Source: Actinomadura soli (GTDB lineage Bacteria > Actinomycetota > Actinomycetes > Streptosporangiales > Streptosporangiaceae). Taken from it: 45,861 bases of DNA. The stretch is from positions 1 to 45,861 of the forward strand of contig NZ_VCKW01000038.1 of assembly GCF_005889715.1 (NCBI RefSeq). The letters run 5' to 3'. A program made the translations under genes and the position numbers. The notes under the pieces are model-generated. The model did no database searches and had not been told where the DNA came from. It was given only the letters and a program-made list of their open reading frames with translations. This document shows positions 24,558-32,400 of this stretch, in pieces; within the stretch, counting starts at the first letter, position 1; the number at the start of each line of letters is the position of its first letter.

Positions 24558-25985
24558 TCAGTCGAAGTAGTTCGGCTGGGACTGGGCGTTGAGAATGTCC
24601 AGTCTGACGCGCTTGGCTGCGTCGGTTCTGCGGTCCCGGAGGTCGATGACGTCCAGGCCGCGCTGGATCTCGTTGGAGTAGATGTAGCCGTTGTAGTAGT
24701 ACGTCGACCACGTTCCGGCCAGGTACTGCAGGTTGTTCGCCCACTCGCCGCGGTCGAGCCAGGCGATCTCCTTCGGGTTCCGCGAGTCGGTGAAGTCCAT
24801 CACCGAGATGCCGCCCTGGTACCAGGACTGCACCATGATGTCCTTGCCCTTCACCGGGATCAGCGAGCCGTTGTGGGCCACGCAGTTCTCGTTGACGGTG
24901 TTGTGGCGCGGAATCTTGTAGTAGCTGCGGAACTTCAGCTGGCGGTGTTTGCCCTTCCCGACGATGTCGTAGATGGCGTTGGCGCCCTTTTCCGGCCCGA
25001 TCTCCGGGTTGCAGGTCGCCGCCGAGCCGCCGCCCAGCTCATCGGTGAACACGATCTTCGTGGCGCTGTTGTTGAACGTCGCCGAGTGCCAGAACGCGAA
25101 GTTGTCGTCGTCGCGCACGGTGGTGATGGTGCGCGGCTCCAGCGGGTCGGAGATGTCGAACAGCACGCCGTCGCCCATGCAGGCCCCGGCCATCAGGTCA
25201 CGGTCGGGGTAGGCGGTCAGGTCGTGGCAGCCCGAGGTGGCCCGGGTCTGGTTCGGCCACTGCGTGTCCGGCGGGTCGCCGGGGTTGCCGCCGTCCGGGA
25301 ACAGCACCGGCTCGGCCGCGACCTCGGCCGCCTCCGGGTTCCGCAGCGGGACCTTCACGATCGAGATCAGGTCGTGCGGGGTCTTGCAGTCCGGGTAGGT
25401 GTCGTTCGGTGAGTACGAGGACACGTAGATGTAGGCGTTGCGCCTGCTCGGGACGAGCGTGTTGGTGTGCGAGCCGCACTTGGTCTCGACGGCCTTGACG
25501 TAGCGCGGGTTGCGCACGTCGCTGATGTCGAAGATCTTGATGCCCTCCCACGCCGACTTCTCGGTCGCGGGCTTCGGCACGGACTGGCACGAGTCGTCGC
25601 TCCGTGAGCTGTCCGTCGACAGGAACAGCAGGTCCCCGGCGATGGACACGTCGTTCTGCGAGCCCGGGCAGTGCACGACGGTGACGACCTGCGGACGCCA
25701 CGGCTTGCTGATGTCGTAGACGGTGAAGCCCTCGTAGTTGCCGCCGAAGGCGTACCGGCCCTTGAAGGCCCAGTCCGAGCCGTAGGCGGCCGGCGCGGCG
25801 AGCGGTCCCTGCTTGGGGATGTTCGCCAGGTGGTGCATGTTCGGGGTCTTGGTGATCTCGTCGCTCGGGGCGCGGCCCGTCGCCGACGCCGCCGGGACGA
25901 GCACGGTGGACATCACCAGGACGATGCCGGTGAGGGTCCCCAAGATGGTTCTGCGTCTGGTTCTTCGGTGGGGAGCAGGCGTCAC
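24558..25985 (-). CDS. LVIVD-repeat secreted beta-propeller protein
   Basis: A 475-aa exported protein. A twin-Arg/Arg-rich N-terminus (HRRTRRRTILGTLTG) with a hydrophobic core ending near PAASATG is a signal peptide, possibly Tat-type. The mature part repeats a propeller blade signature of the LVIVD family: YEGFTVYDISKPWRP, GIKIFDISDVRNPR, GVLFDISDPLEPR, GISVMDFTDSRNPKEI, GLDVIDL. No catalytic residues are obvious. The GTG at 25985 has AAGGAG six bases upstream. It is divergent from a DUF305 lipoprotein gene across an AT-rich promoter region; I recall this pairing from other actinomycetes. The function of the family is unsettled. Confidence 0.85.
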   Translation of the reverse strand: MTPAPHRRTRRRTILGTLTGIVLVMSTVLVPAASATGRAPSDEITKTPNMHHLANIPKQGPLAAPAAYGSDWAFKGRYAFGGNYEGFTVYDISKPWRPQVVTVVHCPGSQNDVSIAGDLLFLSTDSSRSDDSCQSVPKPATEKSAWEGIKIFDISDVRNPRYVKAVETKCGSHTNTLVPSRRNAYIYVSSYSPNDTYPDCKTPHDLISIVKVPLRNPEAAEVAAEPVLFPDGGNPGDPPDTQWPNQTRATSGCHDLTAYPDRDLMAGACMGDGVLFDISDPLEPRTITTVRDDDNFAFWHSATFNNSATKIVFTDELGGGSAATCNPEIGPEKGANAIYDIVGKGKHRQLKFRSYYKIPRHNTVNENCVAHNGSLIPVKGKDIMVQSWYQGGISVMDFTDSRNPKEIAWLDRGEWANNLQYLAGTWSTYYYNGYIYSNEIQRGLDVIDLRDRRTDAAKRVRLDILNAQSQPNYFD

Positions 25986-26166
25986 CCCGGACTCCTTTGT
26001 CTGCGCGGCTCCGTGAATGGATCCTGATCTCCCGGAGTATGGAGTGTTTTGGGTTCAATGTATAGGTCTGAACATGTCTGTATACGACTTGATACCAAAG
26101 GTCCCTTTTGTTTAACCCTGTTCGATGGATACGGTCCGGGGAGCGGCTGGACGCGCGGGAGGTTGG
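25986..26166. promoter_or_regulatory. Divergent promoter region, LVIVD / DUF305
   Basis: This 181-bp segment is markedly AT-richer than its surroundings between about 26035 and 26115, as expected for two back-to-back promoters. GGAGG precedes the ATG at 26167, and AAGGAG precedes the LVIVD GTG. No single best -35/-10 pair could be fixed. Confidence 0.4.
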
Positions 26167-26802
26167 ATGAGGCACCGGATCGCGGTGGCGGGCGCGGCGG
26201 TCGCGATGGCCGCCGGTGTCCTGACGGGATGTGGCGGCGATGGCGAGCCCGAAGCCGCCCCGTCGCGGACCGTGGTGGTCCCTGGTCGCCCCGGCGAACC
26301 CAACAAGACGCAGGTCGCGGGCCCGCGGACGGCCGCGCCGCCCACCGCCGCCGAGGTCAGGTTCGTGCAGATGATGATCCCGCACCATGCCCAGGCGCTG
26401 GAGATGTCGGCGCTGGCCCCGGGCCGGGCGTCCGACAAGCGGGTGCGGTCGCTGGCCTCCCGCATCGACACGGCGCAGAAGGTCGAGATCTCGGCGATGC
26501 GGTCGTGGCTGGAACAGAACGCCGAGGCCGTCCTGAAGGCGTCCGGGCGCAACCACGGCGGGCACACCGGGATGCCGGGGATGGCGACGTCGGCGCAGCT
26601 CAAGCAGTTGCGGGACGCGAACGGCGCCGCGTTCGACAAGCTCTACCTGACGTTGATGATCACCCATCACCAGGGTGCGCTCACCATGGTGAAGGACGTT
26701 CTGGACAGGGGGACCGACGTCACCGTCCAGGAGATGGCGCGCGACGTCCAGTCCACGCAGATGGCCGAGATCGGCCGCATGCAGGGGCTGATGGCGGGCT
26801 GA
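26167..26802 (+). CDS. DUF305 lipoprotein (His/Met-rich, possible metal binding)
   Basis: A 211-aa exported protein. The lipobox VLTGC follows a hydrophobic signal, then a Pro/Thr-rich linker, then the DUF305 ferritin-like helical domain. The twin family motifs are FVQMMIPHHAQALEMSALA and YLTLMITHHQGALTMVKDV, each with an HH pair and several Met. A His-rich loop (NHGGHTGMPGM) lies between them. DUF305 includes the copper-binding CopM of cyanobacteria, so copper or another soft metal is plausible. The ATG at 26167 is preferred to 26125 because GGAGG precedes it and the lipobox is then at normal distance. The arsR gene follows 29 bp later. Confidence 0.85.
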   Translation: MRHRIAVAGAAVAMAAGVLTGCGGDGEPEAAPSRTVVVPGRPGEPNKTQVAGPRTAAPPTAAEVRFVQMMIPHHAQALEMSALAPGRASDKRVRSLASRIDTAQKVEISAMRSWLEQNAEAVLKASGRNHGGHTGMPGMATSAQLKQLRDANGAAFDKLYLTLMITHHQGALTMVKDVLDRGTDVTVQEMARDVQSTQMAEIGRMQGLMAG

Positions 26803-26831
26803 CCGGCCGCCTTGCATATCATTCGACGGTG

Positions 26832-27140
26832 ATGTCAGTCAGAACTGATGTGTTGAAGGTGCTGGCGGACCCGCTGCGCGCCCGGATCGTGACATTGCTC
26901 GCGGGTGAGGCGCTGTGCACCTGCCACCTGGTCCAGGAGACCGGAGCGAAGCAGACCAATATCTCGAACCACCTGCGCGTCCTCCGGGACGCGGGCCTGG
27001 TGGACGCCGAGCCGTGCGGCCGGTTCACCTATTACCGGCTCCGCCCGGAGGCGCTGGACGGTCTCGCCGCGCAACTCGGTGAGCTGGCCGATGCCGCCCG
27101 CGCCGCCCGCGCCGAAGGCCGGAAGAGGCCGTGCCCGTGA
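26832..27140 (+). CDS. arsR: ArsR-family arsenic-responsive repressor
   Basis: A 102-aa winged-helix repressor. The metal site is the CxC of EALCTCHLVQ at the start of the recognition region, matching the CVC thiolates of classical ArsR; the helix-turn-helix is GAKQTNISNHLRVLRDAGLV. It would release DNA on binding As(III) or Sb(III). A short dyad ATCA-N8-TGAT lies immediately upstream of the start, within 26820-26835, and may be part of the operator. It overlaps acr3 by 10 bases, so it controls its own exporter. The long frame running in from 26049 is a shadow. Confidence 0.85.
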   Translation: MSVRTDVLKVLADPLRARIVTLLAGEALCTCHLVQETGAKQTNISNHLRVLRDAGLVDAEPCGRFTYYRLRPEALDGLAAQLGELADAARAARAEGRKRPCP

Positions 27141-28225
27141 CCGCCGCCGAACCCGCCGCCGCGGGCGCCGGAGCGGACGCGTCCGGGCTGGTGGGCAGGC
27201 TGTCCATGCTGGATCGGTTTCTGCCTGTGTGGATCATCGCCGCGATGGTGGTCGGTCTCGGCCTGGGGCGGGCTGTGCCCGGGCTGGACGACGCGCTGGC
27301 CAAGGTCGAGATCGGCGGTGTCTCGCTGCCGATCGGGCTCGGGCTGCTGGTCATGATGTATCCGGTGCTGGCCAAGGTCCGCTACGACCGGCTCGACACC
27401 GTCACCGGCGACCGCCGCCTCATGGTCGCCTCGCTGGCGCTGAACTGGCTGGCCGGCCCGGCGGTGATGTTCGCGCTGGCCTGGATCTTCCTGCCCGACC
27501 TGCCCGAGTACCGCACCGGCCTGATCATCGTGGGGCTGGCCCGCTGCATCGCCATGGTCATCATCTGGAACGACCTGGCCTGCGGCGACCGCGAGGCCGC
27601 CGCCGTCCTGGTCGCGCTGAACTCGGTCTTCCAGGTCATCGCGTTCGGCGCGCTGGGCTGGTTCTACCTCAAGGTCCTGCCCGGATGGCTCGGCCTGGAG
27701 ACCGACGACCTGCACTTCTCCACCGGAGAGATCGTGGTGAACGTGCTGGTGTTCCTCGGCGTCCCGCTGCTGGCCGGGTACCTCACCCGCCGCACCGGCG
27801 AGAAGGCCCGCGGACGTGAGTGGTACGAGACCCGGTTCCTGCCCCGCATCGGCCCCGTCGCCCTGTACGGGCTGCTGTTCACCATCGTCATCCTGTTCGC
27901 GCTCCAGGGCGACACGATCACCGGGCGGCCCGCCGACGTGGCGCGGATCGCGCTGCCGCTGCTGGTGTACTTCGCGCTGATGTGGGGCGGCGCGTTCGCG
28001 CTCGGCCGCGCCGTCCGGCTGCCCTACCCGCGGGTCGCGACGCTGGCGTTCACCGCCGCCGGGAACAACTTCGAGCTTGCCATCGCGGTCGCCATCGGCA
28101 CGTTCGGTGTCACGTCGGGCCAGGCGCTGTCCGGCGTGGTCGGGCCGCTGATCGAGGTGCCGGTGCTGGTCGCGCTGGTCTACGTGTCGCTGTGGCTGCG
28201 CCGCCGGATGCCCCGAGCGGGCTGA
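27131..28225 (+). CDS. acr3: ACR3-type arsenite efflux permease
   Basis: A 364-aa inner-membrane protein with about ten helices that exports arsenite. The family-defining segment GLARCIAMVIIWNDLACGD contains the conserved Cys needed for transport, and the late helix TAAGNNFELAIAVAI is also typical. The start is a GTG preceded by GGAAGAGG. It is translationally coupled to arsR. No arsC or arsM is present nearby. Only seven bases separate its end from the converging response-regulator gene. Confidence 0.9.
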   Translation: MPVTAAEPAAAGAGADASGLVGRLSMLDRFLPVWIIAAMVVGLGLGRAVPGLDDALAKVEIGGVSLPIGLGLLVMMYPVLAKVRYDRLDTVTGDRRLMVASLALNWLAGPAVMFALAWIFLPDLPEYRTGLIIVGLARCIAMVIIWNDLACGDREAAAVLVALNSVFQVIAFGALGWFYLKVLPGWLGLETDDLHFSTGEIVVNVLVFLGVPLLAGYLTRRTGEKARGREWYETRFLPRIGPVALYGLLFTIVILFALQGDTITGRPADVARIALPLLVYFALMWGGAFALGRAVRLPYPRVATLAFTAAGNNFELAIAVAIGTFGVTSGQALSGVVGPLIEVPVLVALVYVSLWLRRRMPRAG

Positions 28226-28232
28226 GGCGAGG

Positions 28233-28835
28233 TCAGATCCAGCCCTCTTCCCAGGCGCGGTGCGCGGCGGCGTGCCGGGAATTCGCGCCCAGCTTCGCCA
28301 TCGCGGACGACAGGTAGTTGCGGACCGTGCCGGGCGCGAGGTGCACCTCGGCGGCGATCTCGGTGACCGAGGCGCCCGTCCGGGACGCGCGGAGCACCTC
28401 CAGCTCCCGGCCGGTGAGCGGGCGGTCGTTCTCGGTCAGCGCGGACGCGGCGATGTCGGGGTCGACGTAGCGGCGGCCCGCCGCGACGTCCCGGACGATC
28501 TCGGCCAGCCGGGTCGCGGGCGTCGTCTTCGGCACGAAACCCCGGACCCCGGCGGCCAGCGCCCGCCGCAGCACCCCCGGACGGGCATGCCGGGTGACGA
28601 GGATGATCTGGGTGGGCAGCTCGGCGCGGATCCGCTCGGCGGCGTGCAGCCCGTCCGCGGGCGGCATCTCCAGGTCGAGCACCGCGATGTCGGGACGGTG
28701 CTCGCGGGCCAGCCGGACGGCGTCGGTGCTGGTCGCGGCCTCGGCGGCGACGGTCAGATCGTCTTCGAGCTCCAGCAGGGCCGCGAGCGCGCCGCGGAGC
28801 AGGTCCTCGTCGTCGGCGATCAGCAACCGGATCAT
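28233..28835 (-). CDS. NarL/LuxR-family response regulator
   Basis: A 200-aa regulator. The receiver domain has acidic residues Asp8/Asp9, phospho-acceptor Asp54 (VLDLEMP) and Lys in FVPKTTP. The C-terminal LuxR helix-turn-helix runs about 138-195 (LTGRELEVLRASRTGASVTE, VHLAPGTVRNYLSSAMAKLG). It starts at the ATG that overlaps the kinase stop by four bases, so it is the cognate partner of that kinase. Likely targets include the divergent small membrane-protein genes. Confidence 0.9.
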   Translation of the reverse strand: MIRLLIADDEDLLRGALAALLELEDDLTVAAEAATSTDAVRLAREHRPDIAVLDLEMPPADGLHAAERIRAELPTQIILVTRHARPGVLRRALAAGVRGFVPKTTPATRLAEIVRDVAAGRRYVDPDIAASALTENDRPLTGRELEVLRASRTGASVTEIAAEVHLAPGTVRNYLSSAMAKLGANSRHAAAHRAWEEGWI

Positions 28836-30064
28836 CGGGCGCCCGCCCCGGCGGGCAGCGGCAGGGAGCCGGTCAGCTCGAACCATCCGCCGTCGTGCCG
28901 CCAGGTCAGCGTGCCGCCCGCCTGCTCCAGCCGTTCCGCCAGGCCGCGCAGGCCGGTGCCCGAGCCGGCGGGCTCGGTCGCGCCGTCGTTGCGGATCCGG
29001 ATGCGGGCCGAGCCGTCCGCCACCCGGTAGCCGATCGTGGCGTGCTGTGCCCGGCTGTGCCGCAGCATGTTGGTGGTCGCCTCGCGCGTCACCAGTCCGA
29101 GGAGGTGCCGGGCGGTGTCCGGCAGGACGTCCGGGCTCGTTTCCTGCTCCACGCGGGCGTCGATTCCGGCAGCCGACAGCACTTTGGCGGCGTTGGCGAG
29201 TTCCGCGTCCAGCGTCGTGCGGCGGTAGCCCTGGACGACCGCGCGGGTGTCGCGCAGCGCGTCGACCGCAAGGCGCTGAACTTCCGTCATCTGCGCCGCC
29301 GCCCGCGCCGGGTCGGCATCCGCGAGGCGCGCCGCCAGCTCGCTCTTGAGCGCGATGACCTGCAGGTGGTGGCCCTGGATGTCGTGCAGGTCGGCGGCGA
29401 AGCGCAGCCGTTCGTCCTTGACCGCCAGCTCGGCCGCCATCGCGCGGGCCCGGTTCAGCCGGTCGGCGACGTCCCAGGCCCAGAGCATCCCGAGCATCGT
29501 CCAGGCGGTGAAGGCGACCAGCCCGGCTGGGAACGCGGTCGCGAGCCGCCATCCGTCGCCGGTGGCCGCGCCCGCTGTCCCGCCGATCAGCGCGGCGGCG
29601 ACGATCGCGGCGGCGATGAGCACCCGGCGCCGCTCCGGCGGGAGGAACGTCGCGGTGACCGACACCATGATCGCGGGCGCGAGCGGCCAGAGCCGCTGGC
29701 CGGGCAGCGTCAGCGGGATCACCCCGAGCACGGCCGCGGCCGCCCCTCCGGCCGCCAGCCACGCCATCGGCGGACGGCCCGCGGCCGTACCGGCGGACGG
29801 CATCCGCCGCCCGATCAGCACCACCAGCGCGACGGTCATGACGATCAGCGCGGCGGCGGCGACGGCGCGAGCCCAGACGGCCAGCTCCGGAAGCGCGATC
29901 CAGTCCTTGGCGAACAGGGCGAGGAAGAGGACGAACATGCTGGTCAGCGTCCAGCGGGTGTGATGGCGGAACCGGTCCAGGTTCGTCTCGCGGGCGGCCG
30001 CGCCGCCGAGCGGGAGGCGGACTCCGGCGCCGTGGGGCGCATGACAAATGTCATCGGATTCCAT
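28832..30064 (-). CDS. Sensor histidine kinase, NarL/DesK type (HisKA_3)
   Basis: A 410-aa membrane kinase. An N-terminal cytoplasmic stretch is followed by five or six hydrophobic helices with short loops and no sizeable extracellular domain, so it probably senses the membrane or a small lipophilic signal. The phospho-acceptor box is FAADLHDIQGHHLQVIALK. The N-box is REATTNMLRHSRA and the G-box GTGLRGLAERL. The ATG at 30064 is chosen for the GGGAG site five bases upstream; the longer frame adds unlikely residues. Such kinases often control drug- or lipid-stress transporters. Confidence 0.85.
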   Translation of the reverse strand: MESDDICHAPHGAGVRLPLGGAAARETNLDRFRHHTRWTLTSMFVLFLALFAKDWIALPELAVWARAVAAAALIVMTVALVVLIGRRMPSAGTAAGRPPMAWLAAGGAAAAVLGVIPLTLPGQRLWPLAPAIMVSVTATFLPPERRRVLIAAAIVAAALIGGTAGAATGDGWRLATAFPAGLVAFTAWTMLGMLWAWDVADRLNRARAMAAELAVKDERLRFAADLHDIQGHHLQVIALKSELAARLADADPARAAAQMTEVQRLAVDALRDTRAVVQGYRRTTLDAELANAAKVLSAAGIDARVEQETSPDVLPDTARHLLGLVTREATTNMLRHSRAQHATIGYRVADGSARIRIRNDGATEPAGSGTGLRGLAERLEQAGGTLTWRHDGGWFELTGSLPLPAGAGAR

Positions 30065-30170
30065 GACGACTCCCTGCCCTTCCGTGCGGTTCCGGCACTG
30101 CCGGACGTTCCGGGCGTCCGGCACCGTAGAACGCGAAGATACCCCACCCCCGTACCGAAGGGACACCGTC

Positions 30171-30590
30171 ATGACGACACGGACCGGCCGCCCGAGCACG
30201 ATCGGCCGGCGGCACTTCCTGCGCCACTACCTGGAGATGATCGCGGCGATGTTCGTCGGGATGGCCGTCTTCGGCATCGCCGTCCAGGGCCTTCTCGCCC
30301 TCGCGGGGCTGGAGCCTCCCGGGAGCGCGGAGTGGGGCTCCCTGGAGATGGCCGCCGAGATGTCGGCCGGGATGGTCATCTGGATGCGCTACCGGGGGCA
30401 CGGCTGGGCGAGTTCCCTGGAGATGACGGGTGCGATGTTCGCGCCGCTGGCCGTCCTGTTCCCGCTGCTGTGGCTGGGGGTGGTCTCGGAGGGCTCGCTG
30501 ATGCTCCTGGAGCATCTCGTGATGCTGCCGGCGATGTTCCTGCTCATGCTCCGCCGTCGCGCCGAGTACGGGAGCGCCGCTCATGTCTGA
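30171..30590 (+). CDS. Small multi-helix membrane protein, unknown
   Basis: A 139-aa protein with a basic N-terminus (GRPSTIGRRHFLRHYLEM) and about four hydrophobic helices rich in Met and Glu (LEMIAAMFVGMAVFGI, LEMAAEMSAGMVIWM, LEMTGAMFAPLAVL, MLLEHLVMLPAMFLLML). The repeated LEM(A/T/I) pattern with acidic and Met residues inside membrane segments is notable and could bind a metal ion. No family assigned. GAAGGGA precedes the ATG; an upstream frame is ignored. It is divergent from the two-component genes and overlaps the next gene by eight bases. Confidence 0.65.
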   Translation: MTTRTGRPSTIGRRHFLRHYLEMIAAMFVGMAVFGIAVQGLLALAGLEPPGSAEWGSLEMAAEMSAGMVIWMRYRGHGWASSLEMTGAMFAPLAVLFPLLWLGVVSEGSLMLLEHLVMLPAMFLLMLRRRAEYGSAAHV

Positions 30591-31149
30591 CATCGCCCCC
30601 GCCGCACGGCGCTTCCGGCCCGCCGTGGGGCGCTTCTGGCCCGCGGCCCTCGCCGCCGCGATGGTCCTCCCGACCTGGAACGGCGGAGGGCCGGAGCAGG
30701 TCACCTCCCTGGCCCAGGCGCTCTCGCTGCTGCCCCTGCTGTATCTGCTGGTCGAGACGTTCCACTGGCGCCGTGGGACGTGGGCCGTGCTCGCCACCCT
30801 GCTCGTGTCCTTCACCGCGCTGCAGGCGGTGGACGTGGTCGACCCGGCGGCGGTCGTGGCCGCCGTGGCGCTGGCCGTCCTGGTGTGGGGCGGTGTCCGG
30901 GGACGCCTGTTCACGTCGACGGCGCTCCAGGCCCAGGCACTCGGCATGATCGGGTTCGGGGCGGTGACGCTGGCCGGGCTGATCGTCGCCCCGGACGCGG
31001 GACGCTACATCGTCGCGGCCGGCTGGTTCGCGCACGGCCTGTGGGACCTCGTCCACCTGAAGCGCGACAAGGTCGTGCTCCGCTCGTACGCCCAGTGGTG
31101 CGCGGTGGTGGACGTCCTCATCGCCGCCAACCTGGTCCTGGTTCATTGA
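30583..31149 (+). CDS. Multi-helix membrane protein, unknown
   Basis: A 188-aa protein with about six hydrophobic helices and short loops, ending in a helix VVDVLIAANLVLVH. No catalytic motif. A WFAHGLWDLVHLKRDKVV loop with two His resembles carotenoid-cyclase/DoxX-type small membrane proteins only loosely. It is coupled to the preceding membrane protein gene by an eight-base overlap and followed by a strong terminator, so the two form a discrete operon facing the two-component system. Confidence 0.65.
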   Translation: MSDIAPAARRFRPAVGRFWPAALAAAMVLPTWNGGGPEQVTSLAQALSLLPLLYLLVETFHWRRGTWAVLATLLVSFTALQAVDVVDPAAVVAAVALAVLVWGGVRGRLFTSTALQAQALGMIGFGAVTLAGLIVAPDAGRYIVAAGWFAHGLWDLVHLKRDKVVLRSYAQWCAVVDVLIAANLVLVH

Positions 31150-31157
31150 CCGCTCGC

Positions 31158-31199
31158 GCCGCGCCGATCACGCCAGGGCCTGGACGTGATCGGCGCGGC
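31158..31199 (+). terminator. Terminator of the two membrane-protein genes
   Basis: A perfect 15-bp stem (31158-31172 with 31185-31199) and a 12-base loop start eight bases after the stop of the second membrane protein gene. Confidence 0.85.
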
Positions 31200-31224
31200 C
31201 GTCCGTGGGGCTATCCGGCCTGGG

Positions 31225-31387
31225 CTAGCCGGCCTCGGCGAGCAGGCCGTCCTTGCGGATCGTGCGGAGGACGTCGTGGGCCCGCGATCAGGTAGCCGTT
31301 GCCCATCGCCTTGCCGAAGGTCGTCAGGTCGGGCATGACGCCGCAGACCTGCTGGTAGCCGCCGAGCGCGTGCCGGGACCCAGTGAT
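31225..31387 (-). pseudogene. Remnant of a class-III aminotransferase gene
   Basis: The minus strand reads ITGSRHALGG, YQQVCGVMPDLTTFGKAMGNGY and LIAG, which is the PLP-lysine region of class-III aminotransferases (Lys in FGKAMGNG). After LIAG the frame shifts or jumps to AHDVLRTIRKDGLLAEAG and a stop at 31225, which looks like the C-terminal helix of the same kind of enzyme. The whole N-terminal half and the part between the two pieces are missing. Homology ends abruptly at 31387. Confidence 0.7.
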
Positions 31388-31468
31388 GCCCCCTGTATTT
31401 CGTGTACGGCGACCAGGCCACCGAACGCCACCCGATCGAAGCACGCCACTAGGGCCCCGGCCCCCGCC
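31388..31468. other. Junction debris between remnants
   Basis: Together with 31150-31387 this makes a 319-bp stretch with no intact gene. Abutting the aminotransferase remnant, the plus strand reads PLYFVYGDQATERHPIEARH and a stop at 31450-31452. It looks protein-like but is too short to assign and may be the tail of another lost gene. Confidence 0.35.
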
Positions 31469-32311
31469 CTAGGTGGGCGGACGCGGCATGCCGATCAGGT
31501 TGGGGAATGGCATTTCGCCGTTCTCCACGACGGTGCGGGCGAGGGGGAGGAGCGTCCGGTGGAGGCCGTCGGGGTCGTCCAGTGCCTGGTAGGGCGGGGT
31601 GGCGAGCGCGTCGGTCCGGTGCTCGATGTCCGCTCTCAGGGCCCGGCCCGCATCGGTCGCGCCGTCCCCGTCCATGAGCCCGCGGGCGGCGAGGGCGGTG
31701 GTGGCCTCGTCCCAGTCCTCCTGCGACCATCCGCGGCTCTGCTTCAACTCCTCCGCGGGGACGTTGCCGATGGCCGAGGCCAGGACATTGGCCTCCAGCC
31801 CGTTCAGACCCTCGACCGCCAGGACGGCGATATGCCCGTCGCCACGGTGCTCCCGCAGCGTTGTCGCCAGTTGCCAGAGCGCCGCCACGGGATCGTCCGG
31901 GAGGGGCAGGTCGCGGTTGGCGGCGAACAGCACCCGCCCGGCTCCGTCCACCGCGTCGACCGCCGGGCGCAGCCGCCGCACCGCCTCGGCCGCCATTGCG
32001 TCGATGTCCGGTGCCACGCGCCGGAGCGCCTTCGCCGCGGTCGCGTTCCGCATTCGCAGGATGCTTTCGGGCGGGGCGAACGTCCAGGCGTCCGGGATCG
32101 CGCGCCGCACCCGGGCCGGATTGAAACCGTAGAAGGATGCCTCGATCACCCCGGCGGGAACGGGGCCGAGCGGTGCGCCGCGGCTTCCGAAGTACCCCAT
32201 CCAGAATCCCCTGAGGCCGACGTCCTTGTTCCCGTCGACGCACTCGGGCGAGAAGTACGTCACCGTGTGGAGGGGTTCGAGAACCATCCAGAAATCCCGC
32301 GCGATGGACAC
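31469..32311 (-). CDS. SCO6745-family protein
   Basis: A 280-aa protein of the actinobacterial SCO6745 family. The family N-terminus (FWMVLEPLHTVTYFSPEC, LRGFWMGYFGSRGAPLG) and the middle segment VIEASFYGFNPARVRRAIPD are clear. The C-terminal part (SQEDWDEATTALAARGLMDG, TDAGRALRADIEHRTD) looks like a winged-helix or MarR-like fold. Biochemical role is unknown; no enzyme residues stand out. The start is a GTG at 32311. The gene stands downstream of the LLM oxidoreductase gene but is separated from it by a terminator. Confidence 0.75.
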   Translation of the reverse strand: MSIARDFWMVLEPLHTVTYFSPECVDGNKDVGLRGFWMGYFGSRGAPLGPVPAGVIEASFYGFNPARVRRAIPDAWTFAPPESILRMRNATAAKALRRVAPDIDAMAAEAVRRLRPAVDAVDGAGRVLFAANRDLPLPDDPVAALWQLATTLREHRGDGHIAVLAVEGLNGLEANVLASAIGNVPAEELKQSRGWSQEDWDEATTALAARGLMDGDGATDAGRALRADIEHRTDALATPPYQALDDPDGLHRTLLPLARTVVENGEMPFPNLIGMPRPPT

Positions 32312-32333
32312 ATTGATCCAGATTCCCCGTTCC

Positions 32334-32373
32334 CACCGCGATCAACCGGCACCGCGATCAACCGGCACCGCGG
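32334..32373. repeat. 16-bp tandem repeat, 2.5 copies
   Basis: CACCGCGATCAACCGG occurs at 32334-32349 and 32350-32365, and a half copy CACCGCG(G) follows at 32366-32373. The repeat lies between the SCO6745 gene and the terminator of the LLM gene, and the last half copy forms one arm of that terminator. Confidence 0.8.
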
Positions 32374-32393
32374 CCCCCGCGCCGCGGTGCCGG
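32362..32393 (-). terminator. Terminator of the LLM oxidoreductase gene
   Basis: CCGGCACCGCGG at 32362-32373 pairs perfectly with CCGCGGTGCCGG at 32382-32393, eight bases beyond the stop of the minus-strand gene. Confidence 0.8.
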
Positions 32394-32400
32394 GGACGCA

